The notes beneath the pieces are model-generated. The model saw only the letters and a program-made list of their open reading frames with translations. It did not search any database and was not told the DNA's origin. Shown here piece by piece: positions 1 through 12,512 of a DNA stretch of 64,000 nucleotides. Origin of the DNA: Psettodes erumei (Eukaryota > Chordata > Actinopteri > Pleuronectiformes > Psettodidae); NCBI GenBank assembly GCA_016785225.1, contig JAFBJZ010000850.1:434001-498000 (forward strand). Reading direction: 5' to 3'. A program made the translations under genes and the position numbers. Numbering within the stretch: position 1 is the stretch's first letter; each line of letters starts with the position of its first letter.

Positions 1-3000
1 TGTCTCTCCATCTTCTTTTTCTTCTCATGCCTGCCAGAATCTCCGCTGCTTGCATGAATATGCATCGCTCTGCACACAGTCACATAAATGCACACACAAC
101 CAATGAAGGAAAGATGTGAGGCAATAAGGCAAATAAAAATTTTATTTGGTTTTGTTTACAATGTTTAGTCATGTCTGGATGTCTGGATTTTAAGTTGCTT
201 GAGAAACAAGTTGCACAGCCACTCCAGAAGTCCTGTGTCTGCCAAAGATTGCCAGAGAAACACAGATTTTTAGAAAATGCCCAGTACAAACCTCCAGAAC
301 AATGAGTACTAATATTACCTGGAAGTCTGATCTGACAACAGTGTCAATCAAAATCAAATGTTGAAGTCAGCCCTCAGAGGTCTGCTGCTTCATCCCTCTC
401 ACTGCGTGTATTAACTTCATTCTTTTATCATATTACAGAGAAGCCTAAGGTCTGTAACGATGACAACTTACGCTCATGTCATTCAGTAGCCGCCACCCTT
501 ATATTGTGAAGCAGCCAGGAAGTGTGTGATGTCGTTTTAAAAAGGGACATTGCAGTTGTCAAAAAGAACAGACACCCCTTTTTAAAACTAAATTAGCATT
601 TCCCTTTTTTCCCTGAAACTTGCAAGACAGTAATGGGCTGTATTATATTAAACATGACAGCAAGAAATTGTGTTGTTGAAATTGCGGAACCATGTCTGTC
701 ACAGTGATTAGATTTGTACAACTTAATCAGTGTGTATACAAACACAAGTTCAGATTCACAGCACATTCAGAGGACTAACATGACCGGCAGTGTTTTTCAG
801 GATTTCTTTTCTCTTTCTTCGCACTATGTTATCACAACTCAACAAAGACGATGAAACTCAAACATGCTCTGGCACCATAAAAACTTGCATGCACAAACTG
901 GGAATAAAAAGCGATAAGTAAACATTTACATTGTCAAAAGGATGAAGTCAGTGTCATGGCCTAACAAGCTTCTACTCATCAGCTGTTTACTTACTTGGAA
1001 ATTAAAGGTTCTAACAGGAACTGAAAGGCAGAACAACAACAAATGTCAGATACAATCACAGAGCAGCCTCCGGCAGGGTTTTCTTTTTTTAAATCAATTG
1101 TATTAATAAAGCATGCAAAGACAGCAGTATCATGCTTGTATGTCATTTTAAAAGATGAATGAGTGAGGGAGAGTAAATGAACTCTTCTGTGGCCGTGAGG
1201 TCAACTCCCATTAGAGGGGAGGGAGTGAGTTCTAAAGCAGATCGACAATCTGCCAAATACTGTATGTATGGAATATTTACTTTCTGCTCATGCCCGACTA
1301 TAAAAAAAATCTACTTTTTTCCCCTTCTAACTTTGCATGTTGCTATCTCGACAGTAAACAACTCCAGAAAATAACAGAATATCTATATATGGATTCTGAT
1401 TGCCTGGCTCCCCTTCTCCAAGACTGACTATAACTGCTGCAGGGTCCCAAGGCCACAAACTCCATTAAGGACACCGAGGTCATGTCCTCAATGTTTTTGG
1501 ATGTGAGACTTATGCCAATCATTACTATGCAATTACTATGTCCAACATTGAATTAACTACATAGACTGTTATTTTGAAATTCATGCATCAGTTGTAGGAT
1601 ATTGTGTTTGGCATAGTGAGCTGTCATTATCTATTGTGTTTATTTTGTGTTTTTACTCTTTGAAGAGGGGGATTTATCAAAGGAGAAGTCACATTTATGT
1701 CGGACAGCCAGTATGCATATATATAATGTGTTTGTGTGCATTTGCTCTATAGCTCCTGTTCTCTCCTATCATGTACATGTACACACCTAATTCAGCATAT
1801 ATTAATTTAAATAACTTTTAAACCAGTAGAAATCTGACAATAAAAAAAATTTGGATATGGTAGATTTTCACAACAAGAAAATAAATGGATTATAACGTGT
1901 AAGTAATGTGCTTCTCTGTTTGAACAGCTGGTTGAACAGCTGGTTTACAGCTGTCTGCTGTTCAGACCTCCCCTGAGATCCTGTAACTTTTTGTGAGTGT
2001 GTGATTTGCCTACACAACTGACACAAAAGTTTTCTGCATGGTGCTACAGGGCAGGGCCAAAGCAATGCTCACATATTAACCTTTATTTAAAAAACTACAC
2101 CTTGTGTTCTTGTGTGTGTATTTATTTATCAGATTCATCATTTCACAGATATCAGACCTCATCTGAGACTCTGCAGCTTGCCGTTCTGAATGTCACTTTA
2201 ATGCAGAAGCTGCTGCAGACAGGATTTTCTGATATAATCATGTAAAAATATTCACAAACCAAAATTTTTTTTTGACAATTTAGCTCAGACTGCTTAACCT
2301 ATATACAGTATAATGTACAGTATAATAATTTAATGAGCCACGCCAAAATAACTCAACTGGTGATCCACTTATGAAAAAGGGTAGGGATTTAGGGTATTAG
2401 TTCAATGAATATTAATCCTACATGTTAATGTAGAAACATTTTAAATGGTAGAATTGAAGCCGTTACATCTTGCCCTGATGTCCTAATTTCTGTCTGCAGT
2501 AATAAAATGGTTTGATAGAAGAGAGAAATGTCTCCAATGAACACCTTACCCCTAAAGGTGAAATGCATTGTCTGTTGAAATGTTCAACTCTGCAGTGTTT
2601 GAAATGTTTAATGCTCACCACTTCAACCTCCTGCTCATTCATCAACACTCAAATTAACTGCCCATGCTGCAGCTGGCTGACAATGAGGAGCAGAGTACTG
2701 CCTGTTGCCAGGTATCAGGTCAGGTATCCCCCCACCTCATTCTTTTACTCTTCATCAAAACAGCCCACTTTGTGAAGATAAGCTGACAAGATCAGTCAAG
2801 ATGAATAAACAAACTGAAATGGACAAATTCAGAAGAAAAAGACGTCTCTACCATCTATCCTGTATATGTGGATTTATGTCATTAATGGAAAGCAAGAGCC
2901 GAGATACTATATATTTGAAACAATAAAATATACATTGTATAAAGCTTTCCATTAGGGTTTTTAAGGGGGGTTTTGTTTCCATTTTTATTTATATAGCCCA

Positions 3001-3228
3001 AAGTTGCAACTGAGACTCTTGTTTGGAGAAGGTAAAAAGGAAAAAATCCTGTACCACTCCCCCACAGGCTTACAGATAAAACAGTGATGTAAGAGGTAGA
3101 GCAAAATTATGCCTTCATTGTCATTTTAAACACTTTGGCCTTAAGTTTATAATACGAATTTCATTTCAAACTTTCATGAAAATCTGGCCAGCCGCTGTCA
3201 AATTTGGGCCAAAATGTTGGACAAACAA
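1..3228. other. Non-coding stretch, no gene seen
   Basis: No frame here has gene-like length together with splice sites or recognisable protein content. All open frames are below 90 codons and overlap one another on opposite strands. The DNA is AT-leaning with scattered A and T runs. The only local structure I noted is a short tandem repeat carrying three CAGCTG E-boxes near 1.92-1.95 kb, listed separately. It could be intergenic or intronic. Confidence 0.7.
1920..1953. repeat. Short 12-bp tandem repeat with three CAGCTG E-boxes
   Basis: The unit TTGAACAGCTGG occurs twice in direct succession (1920-1931 and 1932-1943), followed by a diverged third copy. Each copy carries the palindromic E-box CAGCTG, at 1925-1930, 1937-1942 and 1948-1953. 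CAGCTG is bound by class I/II bHLH dimers such as MyoD- or E-protein-type factors. Whether this cluster is bound or active is inference; a slippage origin is equally possible. Confidence 0.5.
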
Positions 3229-3312
3229 ATGGACCAATGTCACCATTTACATGTCCCAGCAGATGGACCAAAATTACCATTTATATGTCCCAGTAGATGC
3301 ACCAATATTTCC
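3229..3312. repeat. Minisatellite, 34-bp unit, about 2.5 copies
   Basis: Two adjacent 34-bp units (3229-3262 and 3263-3296) both begin ATGGACCAA and contain CCATTTA-ATGTCCCAG. They differ at a few positions. A truncated third unit starts at 3297 with ATGCACCAATATTT. The copies are read directly from the sequence. No function is apparent. Confidence 0.8.
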
Positions 3313-5853
3313 AAACATCAAGAGTTTTCAGCAATTTTAGTTTCATTATTGATACAGTGCACAGACTGAAGTAGTGAAATCATGCAGACACATGCACGCA
3401 CAAGTGAAGAGAGAAAATCTGAATGCTTGCAATCAATCTTGCCCTTTAAAGAGAAAAAAAAGCTTTGAGGAAACGGTGTCAGCCTCAGTAACAGGGGGAG
3501 TGGGGTGTCCATACATCAGAGGCAGCTGTCAGCCGCTGTGTCAGTCAGTCGCAGTGTTGAGAATGATGCATCCATATGCAACCTTTCCGTGCCAGTGGCT
3601 GACATGCTGACATCGTGCATGCTGCAATTATAAAGAAAGCCTGACATAACCCCTGACCAAAAGCAAAAGACAGACTGTGCATTTGATTTTTGTGATTTTT
3701 GAGAAAGCATTGATGCAATTTCTACTGGTTTAGCAGGAGAAATAACAGCACAAATGAATATAATAATAGTATATACCACTTCTAAAACTAAACCTCACAC
3801 CTTGCACAAACAACCCCACACACACACACACACACACACATCCAGCTTTAGCTATGGCTGTGAGTCCCTGGCCCCCTCTGACACATACCTTTACTGCAGG
3901 CATACATTATCCACCCACATCCCTGCCCTTCACGTCCTCGCTCTGACCAGCATCACATTTTTCCTTCATCTCCCCACGCTGTACGAAGCACAGCAAGTCC
4001 GGTCAGCGCAACTGATTACAGCGTTTATAAATGTGCTAAGCCCTCGGTGATGTGCGTTTGGACCTTGGCACTCCTGGCACTCAGGAGCTGGGTCTCAGCA
4101 TGCCTTTTAGCTTTGTCTGTTTCAGCTCTGATGGGTAATATTGTACGGACACTCAACTCAAGTTCCAAGTCTACCTAACCTGTTATCTGTTCTGTCAAAG
4201 TCAGACCGCTGTGGGACTTCCATTAATATGGATATTAGAACTCCCTCCAAATCATTTCAACTTAAAGATCTCATTTCTCCATACACTCTGGATTTTAGGC
4301 TTTTAACTGAAACATGGTAAGATAACAGCAGAGGAGCAACAGTTGTGTTGGAGTCAGCCCTTCAAATTGAAATAGTATAAATGTTTCTCAAGCTGACTGG
4401 AAAGGTGGACATCAGACTGCCACCCTTTAAAAATGTATTCCAATAAAATATGTTTTCCTTAGTACTGCATTCTAAGGCAGGCCACAAATTTAGTTCTTCT
4501 CGTACAGACCTACTGTAAAAAATACTGAGCAAACTGTTATTTCCACAAGTGGTGAACACAGAACCAAACGTATAGATACACACCCAATAAATTTCAAACC
4601 CATCTACACAACAAGAAAACATGATCATATATGACCACAGTAAGGCTATCATAAGTATCATCTGTACCCAATTCTGACCCAGTTCTGACCAACATAGTAA
4701 CCTGTGTCAGAGTAGTTCAGTTGACTTTGACATGAGTAGGATGCTGACTGCAAATGAATAAATGACGACTCAGCCTCAGGGGAGACAGAGAAAAAAAGGA
4801 GGAGAGAGAGGGAGACATCACATGCGAGTGTGTATGGACCAACGGAGACAGGTGAGCTTAGAATTAACATTTCTTTGGTAATTATCCACTGTGACGTTCT
4901 GGTGAATCAGTGACGTGAATGGAGCTTCACTGCAGAGAGAGTCTGGGGTCTTTCTTAACAGTGACAGCCAGGGTTTAGCCTGTCACAGCTGTCTAATATG
5001 GGTCCAACATGGTGCAGACATGCATTGTGAAGAGTCTGCAGCATGAAAAGCCATCCTAAACACAACTAAAGACTCAATATCCATGTCAGACAGAAGAAGA
5101 AGAATTAATAACTTTAAGTTTAGTGTGCAGTCTGGGGAATTCTGTATTTATACAAGTTCCCTAGTGTTCCTTGTGTTATATACTTGATACAATATATATA
5201 TATATACAACTGGGTGTCTTTTAAAGTTAAAAAATACATCTACTCTCCCTGAAAATTGGTAAATAGTGATTATATCTAGGATCAACAACATCTGTGTTGG
5301 CTCCCAAGAGATTTCAGCCCCTTGCAGCCCTCTACCTCTGACCTTGTGGTTAAACACTCTTGCTTACTTTGCACAATAGCACCAAGGGAAGGCAGCAGAT
5401 GAGGCATATCAAAGGGAAAAGCTCAGATATACTTAGCAGCCAAGGTAGAACTGGAAAACTGGGAGGCCACAGTTACCCTGGGGATGTTGGGAGCTGTAGT
5501 TGTAGCCATTAGTTAATTCAAGAAGAAAGGGACTGGTCAGGGTTTGCATGTATTCACAAATGCAGGTTCCACAGAACCTGAAAATACTACCCAGGAGACA
5601 CCAGTATGGGCCTAACAGTATGAAAATGTTCAAGTCATAAATAAAATATCAGTTTATGTACAGCACAGCAGGACACAGGCTATAATAACCGAAGTGGGTA
5701 CTCAAGGATTTTTCCATGGCTCTGTTTTGAGTTACAGGAGTAAATATGTTTTAGTCTGGGATTGCAGTAAATGTAACACAACACACATATTTAATATTTC
5801 ATCTTCAGTGTTGATCCTCTGGATAAATGTCAATGTATAGAGGGGAAGACCTC
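3313..5853. other. Non-coding stretch, no gene seen
   Basis: This stretch contains a (CA)12 microsatellite at 3817-3840, a short (TA)n at about 5190-5206 and a 12-bp doublet (TTCTGACC-type) near 4670-4693. Open frames are short (under 100 codons), overlap on both strands and include low-complexity frames made by the CA repeat. I see nothing resembling a conserved exon. Confidence 0.65.
3817..3840. repeat. (CA)12 microsatellite
   Basis: Twelve uninterrupted CA dinucleotides, preceded by a short C run. This is a typical teleost dinucleotide repeat and likely polymorphic. Confidence 0.95.
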
Positions 5854-6105
5854 TATAAAATGCAGACCTTCCAGACATCCTCCCTCTGGGAGAACCCTAC
5901 GCTGGCCCTGGGAGCTCAGTGCACTGCAGCTTAGGAAAACAGATGCAGATACACATGACACAAACTATTAGAGAAATCTGCTACAAGTGGCACAGAGCTA
6001 AAAGTGTTTCCAGGAGACCAGTGATGACACTCATTGTTAAGTTTCTGACCTTTGAAGTTTTAATTGTTGGCTACTTACCAGTGCTGTTGGAAAAGGAGCT
6101 GAAAT
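5854..6105 (+). other. Candidate first exon: TATA-like box and splice donor
   Basis: A TATAAAA box lies at 5854-5860. An open frame follows, with an ATG at 5942-5944, and it stays open to a consensus splice donor (AAAT|GTAAGT, GT at 6106-6107). The open peptide just before the donor includes VLIVGYLPVLLEKELK, which is protein-like but belongs to no family I recognise. A donor-like motif also exists on the minus strand at about 6073 (ACTTACC read in reverse), showing how easily such sites arise. The CpG content is modest. This is a weak prediction: only the motifs are seen, and transcription is inference. Confidence 0.2.
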
Positions 6106-8644
6106 GTAAGTCACCCAGGCGAGTTCATTACTTTTTGTCACTTGGAAACACTCCAGTTGTCGTTTGTGTTAATTGCAGCCCGTTTCTGCATTCGGTTGTG
6201 TTGCGAGTGTTTTGTAGTTCGATCTATGATATCGGCTTTAGTTAATCTAGTTGGCAAGATTTAAATTTTGTTCATTTATTTACGGGGAAAAGGACACTGT
6301 ATTCAATTTTTCTGTTCTTACTTTGCTTCTGCTAAGTCACAACATGTTGCACACTGAAACCACAGGGGTATCTCTGTTTTGGCTTAAAGAACGTAGTGCT
6401 TGTGGAAATTGTGGCACTGTTGGCCGTCAGTCATTTGTGCAGGACGATACAGGACTGGTGACAGCAGAAATTCCTGAGAGAGTTGGACGATGTGGTGTCA
6501 AGAGATAAATTTAATGTTCTCTAAACTTATAGACATCTGTGTCCTCAGGCCAGATCCCGAGGGTGCAGGAATTTAATCAACTGAAAGGAAAAGCCTTAAT
6601 GGATCCTCTCATCCAGACACTGCTGGATGAAATTATTGATTAGAATGGACCAGAACAGAACAGACCAGAATGTGTGGTGCATTATGTGCTTTATTAGTTG
6701 AATTATATATACACTAAAGTAGAGTAGGAAAGATAACATACAAAAAAGAAGTCATGTCAACAGAACCTACCAGCCCGGCCCGGCCCTGACAACATCTCCA
6801 GCCTTGCACACACCCCTGACAACAGATGCTAATGCTCAATGCTGAAACTAATCAGCAGTACATTTCAACAATGTGAAGGCAGATCAGGAACTGAAATATT
6901 AAAAGGTAGTGGTTAGAAATGTCCCTAATCATGATTGAATCTTCAATTTTGGGTATTTGCTGATATCCAGTCAGACTCATACTACAGCCTGTTATGAGAT
7001 CAGATAGAACTTAATTCATACGTATATCAACAGCAGACATTTGATCAGATTTATTTTAGCTGATACCAATCAAGTCTAGACATCCCTAATTGATCTCTCA
7101 GCTGAGTCCTTGTGGCTGCTTTAGTATTTTGAGGGCCCCATCTATGACAATAATTTTTCTAATAATTTTTATTATTATTGAATTGAATTTATTGACATAA
7201 ATTTAGCTCAATGTACAATATGTGTGATAGGGAGCAATTACTAATCACACATTCACTCACAGCAAGAAGATATTATATGTAATTAAATTGCAGAATTTGT
7301 CAAAAACAAAAAACTACATGTCTGGCAGACAGCCACTGGTGTAATGTCATACAGAAGCTTTACTGCTTCAGCACTGTAATTCAGAGAAAGAGAACAACCT
7401 AATTTCCATACATACAATGATTGATTTAGTTCACATTTAAACTGGACATTTAATGTAGTGGTTAGCACAATCGTAATAGAATGTTAATTAAGTGGGTCAA
7501 TTTATAATTTCAATTTGCTCTCAAGCCATGAATAACTAACTGGACATTACATAACATTCATCTGTAAATTGATTTATAGTGGTACAGCTTTAGGGTTGGT
7601 CATCCATGCCTCTGTTGGTCCAGTAGTTTAGTTCACAGTGAAATATCTACACAACATGAAGTATGTGAAATGTGGTGCAGGCACACAGGCCATGAATCCC
7701 ATAATTGCTTTCGTAATCTGATGACTTTTCATCGAGCAACACTAGCAACTCGAACTGTCCATGTATGACGTGATGATGAAAACTAATGACCACATTTCTG
7801 TCAGCCTCACCCTGCCTCATTCATTTGGAGCATTTATGTTAACTAACGGACATTACATGCTAAATAGCAAGTTAGCTATATAAAACTGTATTAACCTGCA
7901 TGAAGGGGCAGCACAACAAGCTGTACACTGACATATTAACCCTAACTAACCCTTATAAAGTTGATATATTACAACTTTTGCAGTCAGATAAATTCTGTGC
8001 ACCTGATGATTAAAAGTCCAATATTTCCTCTGCATTTAACGCTAGTTTTTGTCCCCAGTATCTCTTGAAAATATCTTGGTCTTTAGAGACTGACTGCTTC
8101 ATTATGTTGACCAGCTAGTTGTTTGTAACTTTGTGTGCTGTTTGATAGTAATGCTTGATAGTGTACAGCAGATTAATCTCTGCTTATTTTGCAGCAGCCT
8201 GCTGCTGCTGGAAGGTTAACGACAGTGGTGAGACTGCACCCAAACAGTACTACTCTCATAAAAACCACACAATGGCATCTGACTAACAAGTATTGTGGGT
8301 ATATATCCAAAGGCTGTTATATCTTATTCCTCTGTGCCAAAGAGCTCCAGCGTTGTCCCAAAACAATTAAAAACACATCAATGAGTCACACTCACAGTGG
8401 GTTCCTTCATTACCAAGAGAGCACAGTTTATCTTGACTCAGTCCCACATACACCATCTTGCTGTCCTAAATACTTATCAGAGCACCAAATTCAGATTGAT
8501 ACAATGCTGGCAATAGTTACCAACATATAGACTATTAACTGTGTTTAACCAAACAAAAAATAATTAGCCTTAAAATAAAAGGACCCATTGGATTTAAGGA
8601 ATAAGAGAGTGGGAAGACATTATTGCTTTCTATTCTTTCAGGAA

Positions 8645-8646
<2 letters not shown>

Positions 8647-8680
<34 letters not shown>
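8647..8680. repeat. (ATT)n microsatellite
   Basis: About eleven uninterrupted ATT/TTA units, flanked by ordinary AT-rich sequence. Confidence 0.95.
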
Positions 8681-8683
<3 letters not shown>

Positions 8684-10385
8684 CAATGACACCAAATACA
8701 TTCAATATAAACTAGTCTGACTGACCAACTGAATGGCCAAATATTTTCCTGTCTTTAAAGTGTTTTTTTTCCCCAAAATTTTCACTGTAAACTTTACTAC
8801 AACTTCTCCTTGACATTAACCATCCAGAACCACTTCATTTCTTTTCCATGGCACACATAAAGAGGGGAGAGAGGCTTAAATTCAGCCAGAAATACTGAGC
8901 AGGAATTTGAATGGCATGGCGAAGTGTAGAAGATAAATTGGTGTAGCTAAGGTTAATTTGTGGGGAATCATTCTTTCTCTTGCAATTCATCCAGATTTCA
9001 TAATTTGTGTGAATTTGCTCCAGGCTGTTCCTCCATTTAATACTGAGTGCTCCGCTGCATCAAATGTGGCTTCCTGCGGTTTCATTTATCGATGACGAGG
9101 AGTCAAGTGGAGGTTCTGCCGTAGGCAGATGATGTCTTCTGTTCTCGTGAAAGGATCATTCTTCCAAAAAGCGGCTTTAATGCACTTCTGCTACTTTGCA
9201 GGGATTTGCGAGTCGCTGAGTGTCATGTGTGCATACAATATGCATTAGTGTCTCATGGATTGCGTGTTCCTCATTCAGCTGTTATGTTTGGAAGCTACTA
9301 TGCAATCACAGCAGGGTGTGAGAGGGCAGGCTACTCAAAAGGGAAACAAAGCAGCCTCATTAATCCCTGCTGATAGAAGGTTGCTGCAACAGAGACACTT
9401 CAGTTATAGCATTCAGTTCACAGCACAAAAGTGTGTCGCAAACTCATACAGTCCTTTTTCAGCCTGTGTTCCTTGATTCATTCTTGTGAGGTTTCTGCTT
9501 TCTTTTTTCATGGCCTTTAAATTGTGTCATGACATTCACAAAACTCCATGGCAGCCTCCTGGAGTATCTGACATCCAGGTAAAATGCTTTCAATGAGCAT
9601 TCAAGTGAAATGTCTCAGGATACAAAGAGAAATCACAAACGTGACAGCAGGAAACTGAGATTAACTCCACGTGTATTTTCGACATTTCATGAGACCTGCT
9701 CTCCAGCAAAGAATGAAAAGGGTTCTTACAAATCACAAGCAAGCTCTCTGAACTGACATCTTAATTACATATTCATGTTCTGAATCCTTTCTAGCACAGG
9801 TGAGACAGCTTTCAGATATCAAAAACTCTGTGTGAATGAATACATAAAGTTTAAGAGCTGGATTGAAATGGTGGATTGTTCAAATCAGTTTGAAAAAGTG
9901 TCTTTGAAACCTTCTCTTGAAACATTTACTCCTCCCAACTAAGCCATTCAGCACTGGGTTTGTGAACACTCCTGAGTGATGCTCTGGAGAGGAGGACCAC
10001 AAACAGTAGCCGACAGAAAAAGATGAGAAGATTAACAGATATACAGGTGTGGTAATAAGGGCTGTTCCCAGGGCAGCAGTTTAGCAGTAGAGAGCAGCAC
10101 TTTGTTTTTGCAAATTAATATTTAATTAATATGTATTACATCACAGATATAATAAATCATTGTTGCTTTTTAGGTCATTTGGCCTTCTGTGAGATAGTAG
10201 GTGGGTCACATTATTTGGCCATAATTCCTCACAAATGAATGATCATGTTTTATATTAAGTGCTCTTTAATAATACCTTTTGAAGTGAATTGTTTTGCATA
10301 TTGCATCCATGTCCCTGAATACTGCAGGTCTCCTGAATATAGAACTTTGAATATTAATTTTTCTTTGCTTTATTTTCTTTCTTTC

Positions 10386-10404
10386 TTTTTTTTGGGGGGG
10401 GGGG
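10386..10404. repeat. T8-G11 homopolymer junction
   Basis: Eight T residues run directly into eleven G residues. A run of this length is prone to sequencing or assembly error, and the G tract could be prone to G-quadruplex formation only with neighbouring G tracts, which are absent. The neighbouring open frame that reads through it is not credible. Confidence 0.9.
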
Positions 10405-10615
10405 TCAAATGTTCAAAACATGACTAATACTGTGGAGAAAAAATTAGCATGCGATGTAGATGGACCACCTGAGTACTGTGTTACATTGCATTACATGGCT
10501 CTGGTGGGCAATTGTATAACTATGCTGGTGTTCAGTAACTCTCAAAGGGCTTTTACAGTAGCCAACATGGAAAGCAGGATTCAAATTTACTTATACAGCC
10601 AGAAAAGAAAGGTAA

Positions 10616-10780
10616 TCCATTCATTTTCAGCCACTTATCCCAGTTCAGCTTGTGGTGGCAGCAGGCTAAGAAAGGCAACGCAGCCATTTCCTCCGGCTCT
10701 TCCTGGGGGGCTTTCCAAGATGCTCCCAGACTAGAAGCATTATGTAATCTCTCCAGCACTTCTAGTTCTATGTGAGGCTC
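10616..10780 (+). mobile_element. Degraded dispersed teleost repeat fragment
   Basis: The segment reads like a dispersed fish repeat I recognise by its order of phrases: a CATTTTC-GCC-CTTATCC start, then GTGGTGGCAGCAGGCTAAG, a CTCCGGCTCTTCCTGGGGG block, then a CCCAGAC-AG...TAATCTCTCCAGC block. I believe such sequences derive from a non-LTR retroelement 3' region, but I cannot assign the clade. The copy is diverged and lacks CpG at the expected positions, indicating age. Confidence 0.6.
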
Positions 10781-12445
10781 CTTGAGAGATAATTCATACG
10801 TGATTTCACACATAATATAATGTTCTCATAGATACACCACCAGTGCCCTCTTCCATGCACAATTATACTTTCTTTTATTTACTATCACACTTTCATACAC
10901 AAATTACAATACTCCTCCATGCATACTGCTATACCTTTTTACATCTTTATTCATGCTTTTTTTTTATGCGCTGTTCTCTCTTTGCACAGAGAACTACACT
11001 TATAGGCAGGCAATAAGCTTCCATGATAGTGTGTGTAAGAGACAGACACAGTATAGAGTATGTAGTTAACAGTATATGTTAAAAAAAGGTGTAATATGTA
11101 CAATATATATGCATGAGAGAATAATATTTTATATTAGCACATGTAAGAGACATCAAACACACATTTGATGTAAGACGGTGTGAACAGCTGTTTGTGTGAG
11201 AGAGTTTGAACCTGAAATATTACTATATTCCCAGTTCCTTATTGGTTAGCTTTGAAGAAGATGGAAAAAGCAAGATTTCACAGACATGGCCCAATGTGTC
11301 TTGGCTTCATATAAGTTGTCTGTGTGTGATCAGACTGCAGTCTGATTAGCTGAGAGACTGAGGCATGGCAGGGTAAAGCGGTTGAAGGTGGTCTCATATT
11401 TTAGAGTCACTGCTCCTTCATTAGAGATTAGGATAGCTTCCCATCATCAGTGGAGGAATATTACTAAGTCAGTGACTAACAATGTGTTTAAAGGTTCTTA
11501 GCAGGATTCTAAGAATGCATGACCACCTTTCACATACAGTAACTTTAGTGATTTTTCAATCCAAGACCAACTGAAGGATTTCAGAATAATGATAGATATC
11601 ACCTTCATTCACTGAGCACATTGAGGTACTGTAACGTAAAACCATAAAACATCTCAGCAGCCGTGGTTCTTCCCTATGCTTGTATTTGAAATTCATGAGT
11701 GGAAAGGTAAAACTGAAAAACTTTTTTGCATACTGTATGAAATGTTTCTCAGCATCTCAGATGGCTCATATGTTGTTTTTACATTTAGTAAGAGACACAA
11801 CAGTGAAACTGCCAAAAATAACTCATTGCAGATTGAGATATGTCGGTATTAGTGTGTATGTTGACAGATATGTTTGCAGTACAGAAATGCCAAAGATGTG
11901 TTCGAGATTATGTAGAAATGGTTTCACCATTATATTTGCTCACCAGAAAAATCTTACTTATGTTATATGTGGATGTTTGCAATAAATGAAACTGGCTGAT
12001 GCAGATGCAACATCTGCAATGCAATAATGAATTTAATATTTTCAAAAATGAAAACAAACATGAGAAAAAAAATAGGAAGAAGAAAGGAAAAAAATACTGG
12101 CAGCGTCTATGAATTTAACTGTTGGCTGTAAACTGCCCTCATGTTGCTAAAACCCCACATTTCCAGGTAAAAAGAATAGAGAACTCGAGGACACTGCATC
12201 AGTGTAGCCAGAAGAATAGCAACAGCACAGTATGGCTCAAAAGCTCCAGCCTTGTTGCTGCTGCAGAGCTGCTACTGCCAGCCATATCTTTCTACATCTG
12301 TCTGTGGCTGCTCTGACTTTGTCACTTGAACCACTTGAGTTTCTTATGGTCCTCTCGATGTGGGTGAGCAGGCATCCCAAATACAGATGAAAATTTTATG
12401 CGGCTCTTTTGAGTAACTGTGCTCTAAATGTTTGATTGTCTCTCT
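10781..12445. other. Non-coding stretch, no gene seen
   Basis: No recognisable coding exon or RNA gene. The frame at 11680-11985 is open for 101 codons but has no splice context and an unremarkable composition. Poly-A-rich tracts occur near 12.06-12.10 kb. Confidence 0.65.
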
Positions 12446-12512
12446 CCTTGATTGTAAGCTGCTTTGGACAAAAGTTTATTTCCAAAATGAGTAAATGTAA
12501 TGATAATGCTTT
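12446..12512 (+). mobile_element. 3' tail of a common teleost short interspersed repeat
   Basis: The text TTGTAAGCTGCTTTGGACAA, followed by AAGTTTATTTCC and AAATGAGTAAATGTAATG, is a diverged version of a tail seen in very many fish genomic repeats (a 'GCTTTGGATAAAAGCGTCTGC-AAATGA-TAAATGTAATG' type). Only the tail is clear. The upstream body, perhaps from about 12.36 kb, is too decayed to delimit. Assignment rests on recalled family sequence, so the family name is left open. Confidence 0.65.

Larger units (their letters stand above)
6112..10615. other. Non-coding stretch, no gene seen
   Basis: The DNA is AT-rich with an (ATT)n array at 8647-8680 and an 11-base G run at 10394-10404. The section around 8.94-9.24 kb is more complex in sequence and has a few CpGs (for example TTTATCGATGACGAGG). 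That is compatible with a conserved regulatory element but not evidence for one. Open frames do not exceed 113 codons and show no domain. Confidence 0.65.
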
